DNA of 64,000 nt. Source: Tabrizicola fusiformis. GTDB taxonomy: Bacteria > Pseudomonadota > Alphaproteobacteria > Rhodobacterales > Rhodobacteraceae. Below the pieces are notes generated by a model. It saw nothing but the letters and a program-made list of their open reading frames with translations. It was not told where the DNA came from and searched no databases. The stretch lies in assembly GCF_013328815.1 (NCBI RefSeq), contig NZ_JABUHN010000007.1, positions 223,843-287,842 on the forward strand. The letters are read 5' to 3'. Position 1 is the first letter of the stretch. Each line of letters opens with the position of its first letter. This document shows positions 38,557-47,061 of this stretch, one piece after another. The translations under genes and the position numbers were made by a program.

Positions 38557-38822
38557 CCGCCGCCACCCTGTTCAAACCGGCTGACCTCGCGGAGCGGATG
38601 CAGTTAGCCCGGGATTGGGCCAAAATCGCCCAAGCCGAACGCACGGCAAGTGATGCATTGAACCCCCGCTTTGATGCTTGCGAAATCGAGGCTGATGAGG
38701 AGTTCCACCACGAGCTTCATCAGCGCTTTGCCTCCGAAATGGAAGCGGTTGACGCGCTTATCGCCCTTCTGACCGCCCCCGAGATGCAGGCCGAAATCCA
38801 CGCGCTGAAAGGCGGTGCGTGA
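38553..38822 (+). CDS. Hypothetical early phage protein
   Basis: An 89-residue, mostly helical, acidic protein. GTG 38553 overlaps the preceding stop (GTGA); an ATG at 38541 is an alternative start. No domain recognised. Its stop overlaps the next ATG by one base (TGATG). Confidence 0.6.
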   Translation: MTAATLFKPADLAERMQLARDWAKIAQAERTASDALNPRFDACEIEADEEFHHELHQRFASEMEAVDALIALLTAPEMQAEIHALKGGA

Positions 38823-39154
38823 TGGCCAATGTCCATGTGCCGAAGCCCAAGCCTGTTTTCTCGATCCGCTGGCTGCCGCGCATCAAGTGCTATGTCGTGA
38901 TCGATCCCCAGGGGGCGGTCTGTTCTGCGCCGACGTCGAAGGACGGGGCCGAGCGCCTGCGGGATGCCAAGCAGGCAGAAGCCGACCGGAAAGCCAAGCG
39001 CGGGGTGAGGCCCTGCCTGCGGTGTGGCCACGATTTCCTGAGCGAGGGCTTCCACAACCGGATGTGCCAGCCCTGCCGCGGCGCCAGCAGTGCCGAGGGT
39101 ATGTCGAACCCCTACTGCATGGGCGCGATGACCGGACGGAGGAAGTCTGCGTGA
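38822..39154 (+). CDS. Small zinc-ribbon-like early protein
   Basis: A 110-residue basic protein with a four-cysteine cluster: CLRCGHDF, then 14 residues between the two pairs, then MCQPCRG (about residues 65-88), suited to one zinc ion. The start at 38822 overlaps the upstream stop (TGATG). Probably a nucleic-acid-binding early protein; no named family is recognised. Confidence 0.62.
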   Translation: MANVHVPKPKPVFSIRWLPRIKCYVVIDPQGAVCSAPTSKDGAERLRDAKQAEADRKAKRGVRPCLRCGHDFLSEGFHNRMCQPCRGASSAEGMSNPYCMGAMTGRRKSA

Positions 39155-39384
39155 TCCGCGCCGCCGCCCTGTCCTCGCCCCGTCTGCAGCGCGTGTTGGC
39201 GCTGCTGGCCGATGGCCGGCCGCATACGACGCGGGACATCGTGCGCAGGGCGCGGGTCATGGCGGTGAATGCCTGCATCTCCGAGTTACGCCACCACGGC
39301 GCCGAGATCACCTGCGCCCAGCAGGTGATCAACGACGAACGCCGCTTTTTTTACACCATGACGAAAGCACCTGCCCCGAAATGA
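39151..39384 (+). CDS. Winged-helix-like early protein
   Basis: A 77-residue protein starting at GTG 39151 (GTGA overlap, GGAGG upstream). 'SPRLQRVLALLADGRPHTTRDIVRRARVMAVNACISELRHHGAEI' reads as a winged helix-turn-helix of the type found in small phage DNA-binding proteins. It is followed by the ParB-like gene with a 4-nt overlap. Confidence 0.68.
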   Translation: MIRAAALSSPRLQRVLALLADGRPHTTRDIVRRARVMAVNACISELRHHGAEITCAQQVINDERRFFYTMTKAPAPK

Positions 39385-40256
39385 AAGCCCCTACCCTGCA
39401 GATGACCGGCCTTGTGCCGGTGGCGGATATCGACACGCGCAACCGGCTGCGTCCGGTCAGCGCCGCCGGGGTGGAGAGCATCATCGCCTCGATCGGTGAG
39501 GTCGGGGTGATGAAAGACCCGATCCATGTGCGGCGCAAGAAGGGCGGCCAGCTGGTGCTGATCGCGGGCGGCCACCGTCTTGAAGCCGCCAAGCGGCTGG
39601 ACTGGACCGAGATCGAGGCCAAGGTCTGGGGCGACGTGACCGACGACTGGTCGCGGATGATGGAGATCGACGACAACCTTGCCGGGGCCGAGCTGAACCC
39701 GCTGGATACGGCCCTGTTTCTGGCCGCACGCAAGGAAGTCTATGAGCGGCTGCATCCGGAGACGCGCGCACTCGCCTTCAAGGGTAATCGCCATACCGGC
39801 AGTCTAGCGACGGACATGATGTCCGTCGCTAGCTTTGCCACCGCCACCGCCGAAAAGTTCGGCATGACTGACCGTCATGTCCGCCGCCTGATCGCCGCTG
39901 GAGCCGCGCTGAAGCCCGGTCATGTCGAGCAACTGCGGCAGTCGGCGCGGCCGGTTTCGCTGGCCGATCTGCAGGTGATCGCCAAGGCTGATCCGGATCA
40001 GCGGGTGGAGATCGTCGGTGCCATCGCGGATGGCAAGGCCAAGTCCGCCGCCGAGGCGTTCTCGGGGCTGAAGGCCCGCGCGCGGGGCGTTGAAGTGCCC
40101 GTTAAAGACCCTGTTGAAGAGGCGTTTGCCGCCCTGTCGAAGACATGGACCCGCGCGCCGGTTGCTGCCAAGCGCCGCTTTCTGGACGAGCACTTCGGGG
40201 TGCTGAGCCTCCTGCTGAATGAGGTGGCGGCGGCGCGGAAGGCGGGCGGGAAATGA
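39381..40256 (+). CDS. ParB/Spo0J-like phage protein
   Basis: A 291-residue protein with an N-terminal ParB/Srx domain ('IDTRNRLRPVSAAGVESIIASI', 'LIAGGHRLEAAKRLDW', with the GGHR nucleotide-binding box) and a central helix-turn-helix ('KFGMTDRHVRRLIAAG'). Phage ParB-like proteins occur in the early region of several Rhodobacter and Pseudomonas Mu-like phages. It may bind phage DNA to aid transposition or host takeover. It overlaps both neighbours by 4 nt. Confidence 0.85.
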   Translation: MKAPTLQMTGLVPVADIDTRNRLRPVSAAGVESIIASIGEVGVMKDPIHVRRKKGGQLVLIAGGHRLEAAKRLDWTEIEAKVWGDVTDDWSRMMEIDDNLAGAELNPLDTALFLAARKEVYERLHPETRALAFKGNRHTGSLATDMMSVASFATATAEKFGMTDRHVRRLIAAGAALKPGHVEQLRQSARPVSLADLQVIAKADPDQRVEIVGAIADGKAKSAAEAFSGLKARARGVEVPVKDPVEEAFAALSKTWTRAPVAAKRRFLDEHFGVLSLLLNEVAAARKAGGK

Positions 40257-40600
40257 CCCCCAAAAACCTGCCCATCCTCTACCAGAATGTCATGTTCGGT
40301 CTGAAATCGGAGATCGGGCGGGCGGCCTTTCTGTGGGCAACAGAACGCCCCGGCGAAGGGGAGTTGTGCTATCGCGCTGAGGCGTTTGCGCACGAGGTCG
40401 AGTGCCTTTTCGAAACGATAACTGCACTGATCCACATCGGCGAGTATCAGGCGTTTCTTCAGCGGTCGCGACCGCTGATGGACCTGGCAGCCGAAACAGA
40501 CCTGCTGCACTACATCCTTGCGCGCCACGCGAACGAAAGGTTCAGCGGGAACCTGAAGCCGACCTATTTGAACCTGCTTGATGGCGGAGGTGACGCATGA
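40253..40600 (+). CDS. Hypothetical early phage protein
   Basis: A 115-residue soluble helical protein. No domain is recognised. Overlaps of 4 nt with the ParB-like and MuA genes place it in the transposition operon. Confidence 0.68.
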   Translation: MTPKNLPILYQNVMFGLKSEIGRAAFLWATERPGEGELCYRAEAFAHEVECLFETITALIHIGEYQAFLQRSRPLMDLAAETDLLHYILARHANERFSGNLKPTYLNLLDGGGDA

Positions 40601-42735
40601 CGCGCCTCGCCCCCGATCAGGAATGGTGGACAGCCGAGGAGATTGCCGCTGCGGCGCTCCCCGACATGCCCGGTACCAAGCGGGGGGTGAACCTGCATAT
40701 CGACGCCAATGACTGGCGCAGTCAGGCGGCGTTTGCACGGCGCAGGGCGGGCAAGGGTGGCGGCTGGGAATACAGCTGGCGGCTGCTCCCGGCGCGGGCG
40801 CGGCGCAAGCTGCTGTCAGATGTCGCCCCGCCCCGCGCCGCCGGGCCGCGCAGCCGCGACGAGGTCTGGGCCTGGTATGAAAAGCTGCCCGCCTCGGTGC
40901 AGCAAAAGGCGCAGGATCGGCTGACGGTGATCCAGGAGGTCGAGGCACTGGAACGGGCTGATGGCAAGCATGCGGCCATCGCCGCCATAGCCGCCGCCCG
41001 CGTCATCGGGGCCCGCACCATCTGGGGTTGGTTCGCCCTCATCGAAGGGGTGCGCGCTGATGACCGCCTGCCCTATCTCGCGCCCCGCAACCGTGCGGCT
41101 GAACAGCGGGGCAGCAAGCCCAAGGACTGCGATCCGGAGTTCTTCGATCTGATCAAGAGCGACTATTTGCGGTCGGGTCCGCATGGTTTCACAGACAGCT
41201 ATCGTCTGGCTGTCGGCGTGGCTGAGAAGAGGGGCCTTGCGATCCTGCCTGAGCGAACGATGCGGCGCAGGCTCGATGCCGCCGTGTCCAGACCCATGCA
41301 GGTTCTGGCGCGCGAGGGCATTGACGCGCTGAAGCGGATGTATCCGGTTCAGGTGCGCGACAAGACTGCGCTGGGTGCAATGGAGGCGGTGAACGCCGAC
41401 TTTCACAAGTTTGACGTCTTTGTGCGCTGGCCCTCCGCCCCCGGCGAGAAGCCGCAAATCCTGCGGCCCCAGCTGGTCGCGTTTCAGGACATTCACTCTG
41501 GCCGAATCCTGTCATGGCGGGTTGATGTCAGCGCCAACAGCACGGCAGTTCTGCTGGCCGCTGGTGACATGATCAGCACATGGGGGATTCCGGAGCATGT
41601 GCTGCTCGACAACGGGCGCGAGTTCGCAGCCAAGTCGATCACCGGCGGCGCTTCCACCCGCTATCGCTTCAAGGTCAAGGAAGACGACATTCCCGGCCTC
41701 TTCACGCAGCTGGGATGCGCGATCCACTGGGCCACGCCCTACTCCGGCCAGTCCAAGACGATCGAACGGGCGTGGCTCGACCTGTCCCGGACGGTGCCTG
41801 GTGATCCGCGCCTTGCCGGGGCCTGGACGGGCCGCAGCGTGGACAGCCAGCCTGAAGACTATGGCAGCCGCGCCGTTGATCTCGACTTGTTCCTGACGGT
41901 CGTCGCCGAGAAGATCGAAGAGCATAACACGCGGCAGGGCCGCAGGTCGGAGGTCGCCTTCGGCCGGTCCTTTGCGGAAGTCTTTGACGAAAGCTATGCC
42001 CAGCGCCCGATCAAGAAGGCGACCGAGGCGCAGCGTCGGTTCTGGCTGATGGGCGCTGAGGGCGTGCGGGCTGACACCAACACCGGTGCTGTCTGGTTCC
42101 AGCGCAATGAGTTCTGGGCAGACTGGATGCATGAGATCGCCGGGGAGCGCGTGGTCATCCGCTTTGACCCTGCGGCGTTCTGGGATGGCATCCACGTCTA
42201 CAGCGCCGACAACCGTTATCTCGGCCATGCGCCGGTGCGTCAGAAGGCAGGCTTCTTCGACATGGACGAGGCACGGACCCATACCCGCGCCCGCGCAGCA
42301 TGGATTAAGGCAGAGCGGGAGCGGCTGGCTGCACATCGCCGCCTGTCTGCGCTGGAACTCGGCCAGGCGATCGAGGGCATTGCCGCCCCTGCTCCCGCGC
42401 CGGTGGAAGCCAAGGTGGTTCGCCCGACCTTCGGCAAACCGGCAGCAAAGGCAAAGGGCGCCCGCGCGACCCAGCCCGCAGGGGTCTCGGCTGAAGAACT
42501 CTCGCGCGCTCAGGATCGTGTCGTGGCCGATCTGGCTGCACGACGCGCGCCTAAGCCCGCCGAAGAAACCGATCGTGAGCGTTTCCGGCGCGCCCTGCAG
42601 ATCGAAAACGCCCTGAAAGCCGGTGAGGCGGTGACGCCGGAGCAGCAACGCTGGGCCTCGATGTTCCTGGCCTCGCCCCCCGGCAAGGCCGAGCGCCAGC
42701 TCTGGGATCAATTCGGCAACGAGATTTTTGGATGA
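40597..42735 (+). CDS. Mu-type transposase (MuA homologue)
   Basis: A 712-residue DDE transposase. The N-terminal Mu-type DNA-binding domain has 'WWTAEEIAAAALPDMPGTKRG'; the catalytic core has Asp268 in 'VNADFHKFD', Asp338 in 'LLDNGREF' and Glu390 in 'GQSKTIERAW', matching the spacing of MuA (D269, D336, E392). A beta-barrel and basic C-terminal region follow, where MuA contacts MuB. It carries out replicative transposition of the phage genome. It is intact by length and catalytic residues. Confidence 0.95.
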   Translation: MTRLAPDQEWWTAEEIAAAALPDMPGTKRGVNLHIDANDWRSQAAFARRRAGKGGGWEYSWRLLPARARRKLLSDVAPPRAAGPRSRDEVWAWYEKLPASVQQKAQDRLTVIQEVEALERADGKHAAIAAIAAARVIGARTIWGWFALIEGVRADDRLPYLAPRNRAAEQRGSKPKDCDPEFFDLIKSDYLRSGPHGFTDSYRLAVGVAEKRGLAILPERTMRRRLDAAVSRPMQVLAREGIDALKRMYPVQVRDKTALGAMEAVNADFHKFDVFVRWPSAPGEKPQILRPQLVAFQDIHSGRILSWRVDVSANSTAVLLAAGDMISTWGIPEHVLLDNGREFAAKSITGGASTRYRFKVKEDDIPGLFTQLGCAIHWATPYSGQSKTIERAWLDLSRTVPGDPRLAGAWTGRSVDSQPEDYGSRAVDLDLFLTVVAEKIEEHNTRQGRRSEVAFGRSFAEVFDESYAQRPIKKATEAQRRFWLMGAEGVRADTNTGAVWFQRNEFWADWMHEIAGERVVIRFDPAAFWDGIHVYSADNRYLGHAPVRQKAGFFDMDEARTHTRARAAWIKAERERLAAHRRLSALELGQAIEGIAAPAPAPVEAKVVRPTFGKPAAKAKGARATQPAGVSAEELSRAQDRVVADLAARRAPKPAEETDRERFRRALQIENALKAGEAVTPEQQRWASMFLASPPGKAERQLWDQFGNEIFG

Positions 42736-42795
42736 GGCGCTGGCAGGGGCGGTCGAGACCCCACGCCAGCATGTGACGAGCACAGGAGAATAACA

Positions 42796-43569
42796 ATGAC
42801 ACAGTTTGAGGAGCCGGTCTATGGGGTCGCCCCCCTGGACAATGTCAGCCGCCTCTCGGCGCTGATTATGCGCTGCCAGGATCGCCACGATGGACTGCCC
42901 GGCATGGGATGTCTGTATGGCCGCTCAGGGTTGGGCAAGACCACGGCAGCGATCCATGCGGTGAATGCCTATAACGCCTGCCACATCGAGGCGCTGCCGG
43001 TCGGCGGCACCAAGAGCCTGATGAACATGCTTGTGATCGAGATGGGTCTGAAGCCGCAGCCCACCACCGAAAAACTGTTCATGCAGGCCGTCAGCCACTT
43101 GTTGAAGTCGCCGCGGACGGTGCTGATCGATGAGGCCGACCAGGTCCTGAATGACCGCAGCATCGAGCTGATCAGGCGCCTGCATGACATGACGCAGGTG
43201 CCGGTCATCCTGCTCGGTGAGGAGATGCTGCCGCAGAAGCTGCAGCGCTGGGAGCGGGTATCATCCCGCATTTTGGGATTTGTCGGCATGGCCGAGGCCA
43301 CGGCGCGCGATGTTGACCATCTGGCGCGCATCTATGCCAAGGGCCTCGATCTTTCCGCCGAACTCAAAGCCCAAATCCTGCGCGCCAGCCGCGGGTCGAT
43401 CCGTAACGTCGCCACCAACCTGGCCGGTGTCGCGGAATATGCGATGGTGCGGGGCCTGTCGCGGCTGGACGGGGATGCTCTTGGCGGACAGCCGCTGCAT
43501 ACCGGCGAGGCCCCCGCCCCGCGATATGTGGCCTCGAACCGCCCGTTGCGGCGCGGAGCGGCAGCATGA
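42796..43569 (+). CDS. Mu-type transposition ATPase (MuB homologue)
   Basis: A 257-residue AAA+ protein with Walker A 'GRSGLGKTT' near 42-50 and Walker B 'TVLIDEAD' near 108-115, plus a C-terminal helical region. MuB forms filaments on target DNA, directs MuA to it and gives target immunity. ACAGGAG precedes the ATG; the gene lies 60 nt after the transposase and overlaps the next gene by 4 nt. Confidence 0.93.
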   Translation: MTQFEEPVYGVAPLDNVSRLSALIMRCQDRHDGLPGMGCLYGRSGLGKTTAAIHAVNAYNACHIEALPVGGTKSLMNMLVIEMGLKPQPTTEKLFMQAVSHLLKSPRTVLIDEADQVLNDRSIELIRRLHDMTQVPVILLGEEMLPQKLQRWERVSSRILGFVGMAEATARDVDHLARIYAKGLDLSAELKAQILRASRGSIRNVATNLAGVAEYAMVRGLSRLDGDALGGQPLHTGEAPAPRYVASNRPLRRGAAA

Positions 43570-44120
43570 GCCCGCGCCAGCGCATGTCTGTTCAGGCACA
43601 GGTTGCCGATGACTGCTGGGCTGCGGCCCTGCGGCTGCGGGTGTTCCGCACCGCCGATCTGGCCGCCGATGTGGGTATCGGTGCCCAAACTGCCCGCAAG
43701 ATGATCCACAACTGGCTCGCTGAAGGGGCTGTGCATCCGCTGGGCGATGCCCGATCCGACCAGACGGTTTACCGCGTAGACACTGACTTCGTGCGATTGC
43801 CCGGCCCTCGGAGCGCCGAACAGAACCTTTGGGATTCGATGCGCAAGAAGGGGGGGCAGGCATTCACGCCGACCGACCTCTCCTGCCATGCAACAACCGA
43901 TCACTTGACGGTCAGCTCTGCCGAAGCCGCCGCATATTGTCAGGCGTTGCTTAAGGTCGGCTACCTCCGCGTCAAGCGCCGCGCCGCCCCGGCGATGGGG
44001 CGCGAGGCCCTCTATCAGCTGGCCAATTTGACCGGGCCGAAAGCCCCGGTGATCCGCCGCGTCCGGGCGATCTGGGATCAGAACACCGATGCCCTGTTGG
44101 TTCTGGAGGATCGGAAATGA
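43566..44120 (+). CDS. Winged-helix-containing phage protein
   Basis: A 184-residue protein with two helix-turn-helix-like halves ('FRTADLAADVGIGAQTARKMIHNWLAEGAV' near 25-60 and 'SSAEAAAYCQALLKVGYLRVKRR' near 115-140). Such proteins are common next to MuB in alphaproteobacterial Mu-like phages; the role is unknown. Coupled by ATGA overlaps at both ends. Confidence 0.75.
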   Translation: MSPRQRMSVQAQVADDCWAAALRLRVFRTADLAADVGIGAQTARKMIHNWLAEGAVHPLGDARSDQTVYRVDTDFVRLPGPRSAEQNLWDSMRKKGGQAFTPTDLSCHATTDHLTVSSAEAAAYCQALLKVGYLRVKRRAAPAMGREALYQLANLTGPKAPVIRRVRAIWDQNTDALLVLEDRK

Positions 44121-44491
44121 TCCAGACCCCCATCGACATCGCCCGGGCTGCCTATGGCAAGGATTTGCCCGATTGGGTCGAGGCGCTGGCGCTGGCCTGT
44201 GGCCGCAGCAGCCAGGCCGCTGTCGCGCGCCAGCTGGACCGCTCCGGTGCGGTCGTCAGTCAGATCCTGCGGGCCATCTATCCGGCCAAGACCACGCAGA
44301 TCGAGGAGCGGGTGCGTGGCGTCCTCATGAACGGGACGGTCGAGTGCCCGGCGCTTGGCCTTTTGCCGATCCAGATTTGCCAGGATCACCGCCAGCGGGC
44401 GCGCGAGTCCGTAATCACCAATTCGCACCGCGCGCGGATGCAGCGCGCCTGCAGCAACTGCTCCCGCAATCAGAAGGAAGGCCAGGAATGA
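44117..44491 (+). CDS. Helix-turn-helix phage protein with C-terminal cysteines
   Basis: A 124-residue protein: 'SQAAVARQLDRSGAVVSQILRAIYPAKTTQIEERVRG' is a clear helix-turn-helix of XRE-like type, and Cys residues in the second half ('ECPAL', 'QICQDH', 'ACSNCS') could bind zinc. Probably a DNA-binding regulator of the middle region. Confidence 0.75.
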   Translation: MIQTPIDIARAAYGKDLPDWVEALALACGRSSQAAVARQLDRSGAVVSQILRAIYPAKTTQIEERVRGVLMNGTVECPALGLLPIQICQDHRQRARESVITNSHRARMQRACSNCSRNQKEGQE

Positions 44492-44724
44492 ACCTTCAGA
44501 GACCCGCGCCCACGGCGGGCGCAGTTGGCCGCCGTATCCGCATCCAGATCGAGCGTTACGGGCTGACCGTCGCCCGCGCTGCGCGCGAATGCGATATGTC
44601 GGTGCCGAGCCTTGAAACCTACCTCTACGGCAAGAGCCTGCCCGGCGCGTTCGCCCTCGCCAACCTCGCCAATGGCCTGCGCTGCAGCGCGGATTGGCTG
44701 CTGTTCGGGGATGCAGATGCCTGA
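44488..44724 (+). CDS. Small XRE-like helix-turn-helix protein
   Basis: A 78-residue protein with 'IQIERYGLTVARAARECDMSVPSLETYLYGKSLPGAFALANLANGL', an XRE-type helix-turn-helix. The ATG at 44488 overlaps the upstream stop (ATGA). Likely a phage regulator. Confidence 0.75.
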   Translation: MNLQRPAPTAGAVGRRIRIQIERYGLTVARAARECDMSVPSLETYLYGKSLPGAFALANLANGLRCSADWLLFGDADA

Positions 44725-44920
44725 TCCCGCCCGCTGGACCATGGATGAGATGCGCCGCCTCGCCGCGCGGGGCGTCCTGAAGGTGGACCTGCTCGGCCAT
44801 CGCGGCACCACGCTGGTGACCTGTGAGGAGGTAGCGGCCATGGCGGCCGTCATCATCGCGGCCGGCGCGCTGCCGCCCGGCCTCCTGAAACCCGAAAACA
44901 TCAAGAGGGAAACCGAATGA
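44717..44920 (+). CDS. Small hypothetical phage protein
   Basis: A 67-residue helical protein with no recognised domain. The start could be 44711 or 44717, both overlapping the previous gene; 44717 is chosen because GGGG lies upstream. Overlaps the DUF3164 gene by 4 nt. Confidence 0.6.
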   Translation: MPDPARWTMDEMRRLAARGVLKVDLLGHRGTTLVTCEEVAAMAAVIIAAGALPPGLLKPENIKRETE

Positions 44921-45567
44921 CCTCCTATCCCCCGGCCACTATCCCGACCGGCCGTGTCACCATCGACGGTGTCGAACGCATCGTTGACGGCGACGGCGGC
45001 CTGATCCCCGTCTCGGCCGTCAAGCCCCAGCACCTGCTTGAGGATGATCTCGTCCGGCAGGAGATCGGCCATGCGGTCGCGCTGTCGGAGCAGCTGTCGC
45101 GCTTCCTCGGCCATTTCGTGGAGAACCTGACCGCCTACGAGCAGCTGGTTGCGGAGCGTTATGGCGCTCGCGTCGGTGGCAAGAAGGGCAACAAGACCCT
45201 GATGACCTATGACGGCCTGTTCAAGGTCACGGTGCAGGTTGCTGACAACGTGGTGTTCGGCCCCGAGCTGCAGATCGCCAAGTCGCTGGTGGACGAGTGC
45301 CTGACCGACTGGACGGCCTCTGCCGGGGCCGAGCTGCAGGCGGTCATTCAGCGGGCCTTTAACACCGACAAGGAAGGCCAGATCAACCGCGCAGCGCTCT
45401 ACAGCCTGCTGCGTCTCGATATCGCCGACGAGCGCTGGAAGAACGCCATGCAGGCGATCCGCGATGCCATGCGCGTGGTCGGATCAAAGTCCTACGTCCG
45501 GTTCTACCGGCGCCCGGCCGCCGATGCCGCCTGGCAGGCAATCACCATCGATCTGGCAAAGGCGTGA
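44917..45567 (+). CDS. DUF3164 family phage protein
   Basis: A 216-residue protein with the pattern of DUF3164, a family typical of Mu-like phages ('VKPQHLLEDDLVRQEIG', 'GGKKGNKTLMTYDGLFKV', 'FNTDKEGQINRAALYSLLRLDI'). Function is unknown, but conserved position between transposition genes and gemA suggests a role in DNA handling. Confidence 0.83.
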   Translation: MTSYPPATIPTGRVTIDGVERIVDGDGGLIPVSAVKPQHLLEDDLVRQEIGHAVALSEQLSRFLGHFVENLTAYEQLVAERYGARVGGKKGNKTLMTYDGLFKVTVQVADNVVFGPELQIAKSLVDECLTDWTASAGAELQAVIQRAFNTDKEGQINRAALYSLLRLDIADERWKNAMQAIRDAMRVVGSKSYVRFYRRPAADAAWQAITIDLAKA

Positions 45568-45569
45568 TC

Positions 45570-45764
45570 ATGTCCGACAACCCCTCCTCCGTCCAGTATG
45601 CCCTTGGCGTCAGCATCGGGCACCTCCTGTCGAAAGCCCTGAGCGAGGGCGCAAGCTATGATGAGGTGATCGCCACGCTCCAGAACTGCCTCGGCATCTG
45701 TAGGTTCAACGCGGCGATCTCCGCAGAGCGCGCTATCACCGGCAAGCCCGCAGGGAGAGCATAA
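45570..45764 (+). CDS. Small hypothetical phage protein
   Basis: A 64-residue protein starting at ATG 45570 (a GTG at 45564 overlapping the previous stop is an alternative). No domain recognised. Its stop overlaps the next start by one base. Confidence 0.6.
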   Translation: MSDNPSSVQYALGVSIGHLLSKALSEGASYDEVIATLQNCLGICRFNAAISAERAITGKPAGRA

Positions 45765-45982
45765 TGCTCGTCCGGCTGGATATCACCCTCAGGGGCGGCG
45801 CCTGGGAGTTCGGCGCGACACGCGCCGATGCGAGCAGGGAGTTGGCTGCTACTCTCCGAGCTTTTGCGGACCGGCTCGAAGCCTCGAACGACGACAATGC
45901 TTGTGGCGAGATCGTCGACGATCTGTCCGAAGCCATCATTGGTCATTTTTCATTTTCGATCAGGGATGGGGAGGCGGGATGA
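45764..45982 (+). CDS. Small hypothetical phage protein
   Basis: A 72-residue protein. No domain recognised; beta strands at the N-terminus are followed by one long helix. TAATG overlap upstream, ATGA overlap downstream. Confidence 0.6.
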   Translation: MLVRLDITLRGGAWEFGATRADASRELAATLRAFADRLEASNDDNACGEIVDDLSEAIIGHFSFSIRDGEAG

Positions 45983-46413
45983 TGGTCGCCTACAGCTTCA
46001 ACCGGCGCTTTGAGCTGGCCGTCCGCGAGGGCTGGAAGACCCAAACCATTCGGGCAGGCCGGTTGCGCCATGCGCGGCCTGGCGAGCTGATCCAGCTCTT
46101 CGTCGGGATGCGGACCCAGCATTGCCGGAGGATCTGCGACGATGTCCGTTGCACCGATGTGATGCAGGTTTGTATCAGCTTCGATGCCGAGGGCGAGATC
46201 GACCGGATCGAGACCGACGGCGTCCCGGTGCGTGACCTCGATGCCTTTGCCGTCCGCGATGGTTTTGTCGGCGCTTCGGACATGGCCGCCTTCTGGCGCG
46301 CGCAGAACGGCCAGCGACCGGGCAGCACCTTCAGTGGCTACCTGATCGAATGGGCCACCCCCAGCACCGAGAAGGCCCGGCAGCGCCACCCTGCCACCGG
46401 CATTGGGGAGTGA
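45979..46413 (+). CDS. ASCH/PUA-like domain phage protein
   Basis: A 144-residue protein. 'YSFNRRFELAVREGWKTQTIRAG' and 'RPGELIQLFVGMRTQHCRRI' resemble the ASCH superfamily, a beta-barrel related to PUA domains that binds RNA or modified nucleotides. Such proteins recur in phage early regions. The assignment rests on the N-terminal block alone. Confidence 0.62.
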   Translation: MMVAYSFNRRFELAVREGWKTQTIRAGRLRHARPGELIQLFVGMRTQHCRRICDDVRCTDVMQVCISFDAEGEIDRIETDGVPVRDLDAFAVRDGFVGASDMAAFWRAQNGQRPGSTFSGYLIEWATPSTEKARQRHPATGIGE

Positions 46414-46417
46414 CGCT

Positions 46418-46666
46418 GTGGCGATCAGAGCCAACCTTTCGGTCGCGCTGCGCGAGATCGACCGCGACCCCCGCGGCCAATGTCTGGCGACGACTGAGGG
46501 CAACGTGAATGGCCTGCCCTTCGATGTGACCGTGACCGAATACGAAATGCACTTCGCCTTCGCTGATCGCGCCGGGCCCAGCTTTTCCGTCAGCCTCAAT
46601 GACCTCGCCCGGCAGGCGACCACCGCCATCGAACTGCTGATCACCGGCAAACGCCCGATGCTTTGA
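46418..46666 (+). CDS. Small hypothetical phage protein
   Basis: An 82-residue protein from GTG 46418, chosen because GGGGAG lies 7 nt upstream; the longer frame to 46403 would overlap the previous gene. No domain recognised. Confidence 0.58.
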   Translation: MAIRANLSVALREIDRDPRGQCLATTEGNVNGLPFDVTVTEYEMHFAFADRAGPSFSVSLNDLARQATTAIELLITGKRPML

Positions 46667-46684
46667 CCCCAGAAGGAGACCGCC

Positions 46685-46735
46685 ATGAGTGGCAAGATTT
46701 CCGACCCGATCCTCTCTCTGGTGGCCGCAGAATGA
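46685..46735 (+). CDS. 16-residue micro-ORF coupled to gemA
   Basis: ATG 46685 opens MSGKISDPILSLVAAE and ends in a TGA that overlaps the gemA ATG (ATGA 46732-46735). A strong AGAAGGAG site precedes it, while gemA lacks one of its own. It may be a leader peptide whose translation is needed for gemA, or the remnant of a lost gene. Confidence 0.5.
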   Translation: MSGKISDPILSLVAAE

Positions 46736-47061
46736 CCGCCCTCCTGAAAACCATCCACGTCGCCTGCCGCCAACTCGGACTGGACGAAGACACCCGCCGC
46801 GATCTGCAGGTGGTGACCACCGGCAAGGCGAGCCTGACGGAAATGACCCCGGCGGAGCATGAGGCGGTGCTGTCTGCGCTCAAGGCCCGCGGCTTTCGTG
46901 CGGTCCCGGCATCGCGCGGCAAGAAAGGCTGGCGCAATCCGGCCTCGCGCGCCGATGTGCGGATGTGCCATGTGCTTTGGGGCAAGCTCGTTAAGGCCGG
47001 AGCCGTCGAGCTGCCCGGCGCGACTATCCGACCTTTCAACGCTGTCTTTGCTGGCGATTGA
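46732..47061 (+). CDS. gemA: GemA-type regulatory protein, truncated and chimeric at the C-terminus
   Basis: A 109-residue protein matching the N-terminal part of the GemA/Mu gp16 family ('IHVACRQLGLDEDTRRDLQ', 'WGKLVKAGAVELPG'). Family members usually run to 140-190 residues. Here the family match stops near residue 97 and the last dozen residues come from terminase DNA read in another frame. GemA modulates host gene expression and DNA gyrase in Mu. The gene is cut by the deletion described at 47020. Confidence 0.78.
   Translation: MTALLKTIHVACRQLGLDEDTRRDLQVVTTGKASLTEMTPAEHEAVLSALKARGFRAVPASRGKKGWRNPASRADVRMCHVLWGKLVKAGAVELPGATIRPFNAVFAGD

Noticed and set aside
46859..47029. Terminase reading frame extended upstream into the gemA region
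   Set aside because: The upstream part is Arg/Cys-rich shadow translation of gemA and shows no terminase motif; homology begins near 47030.
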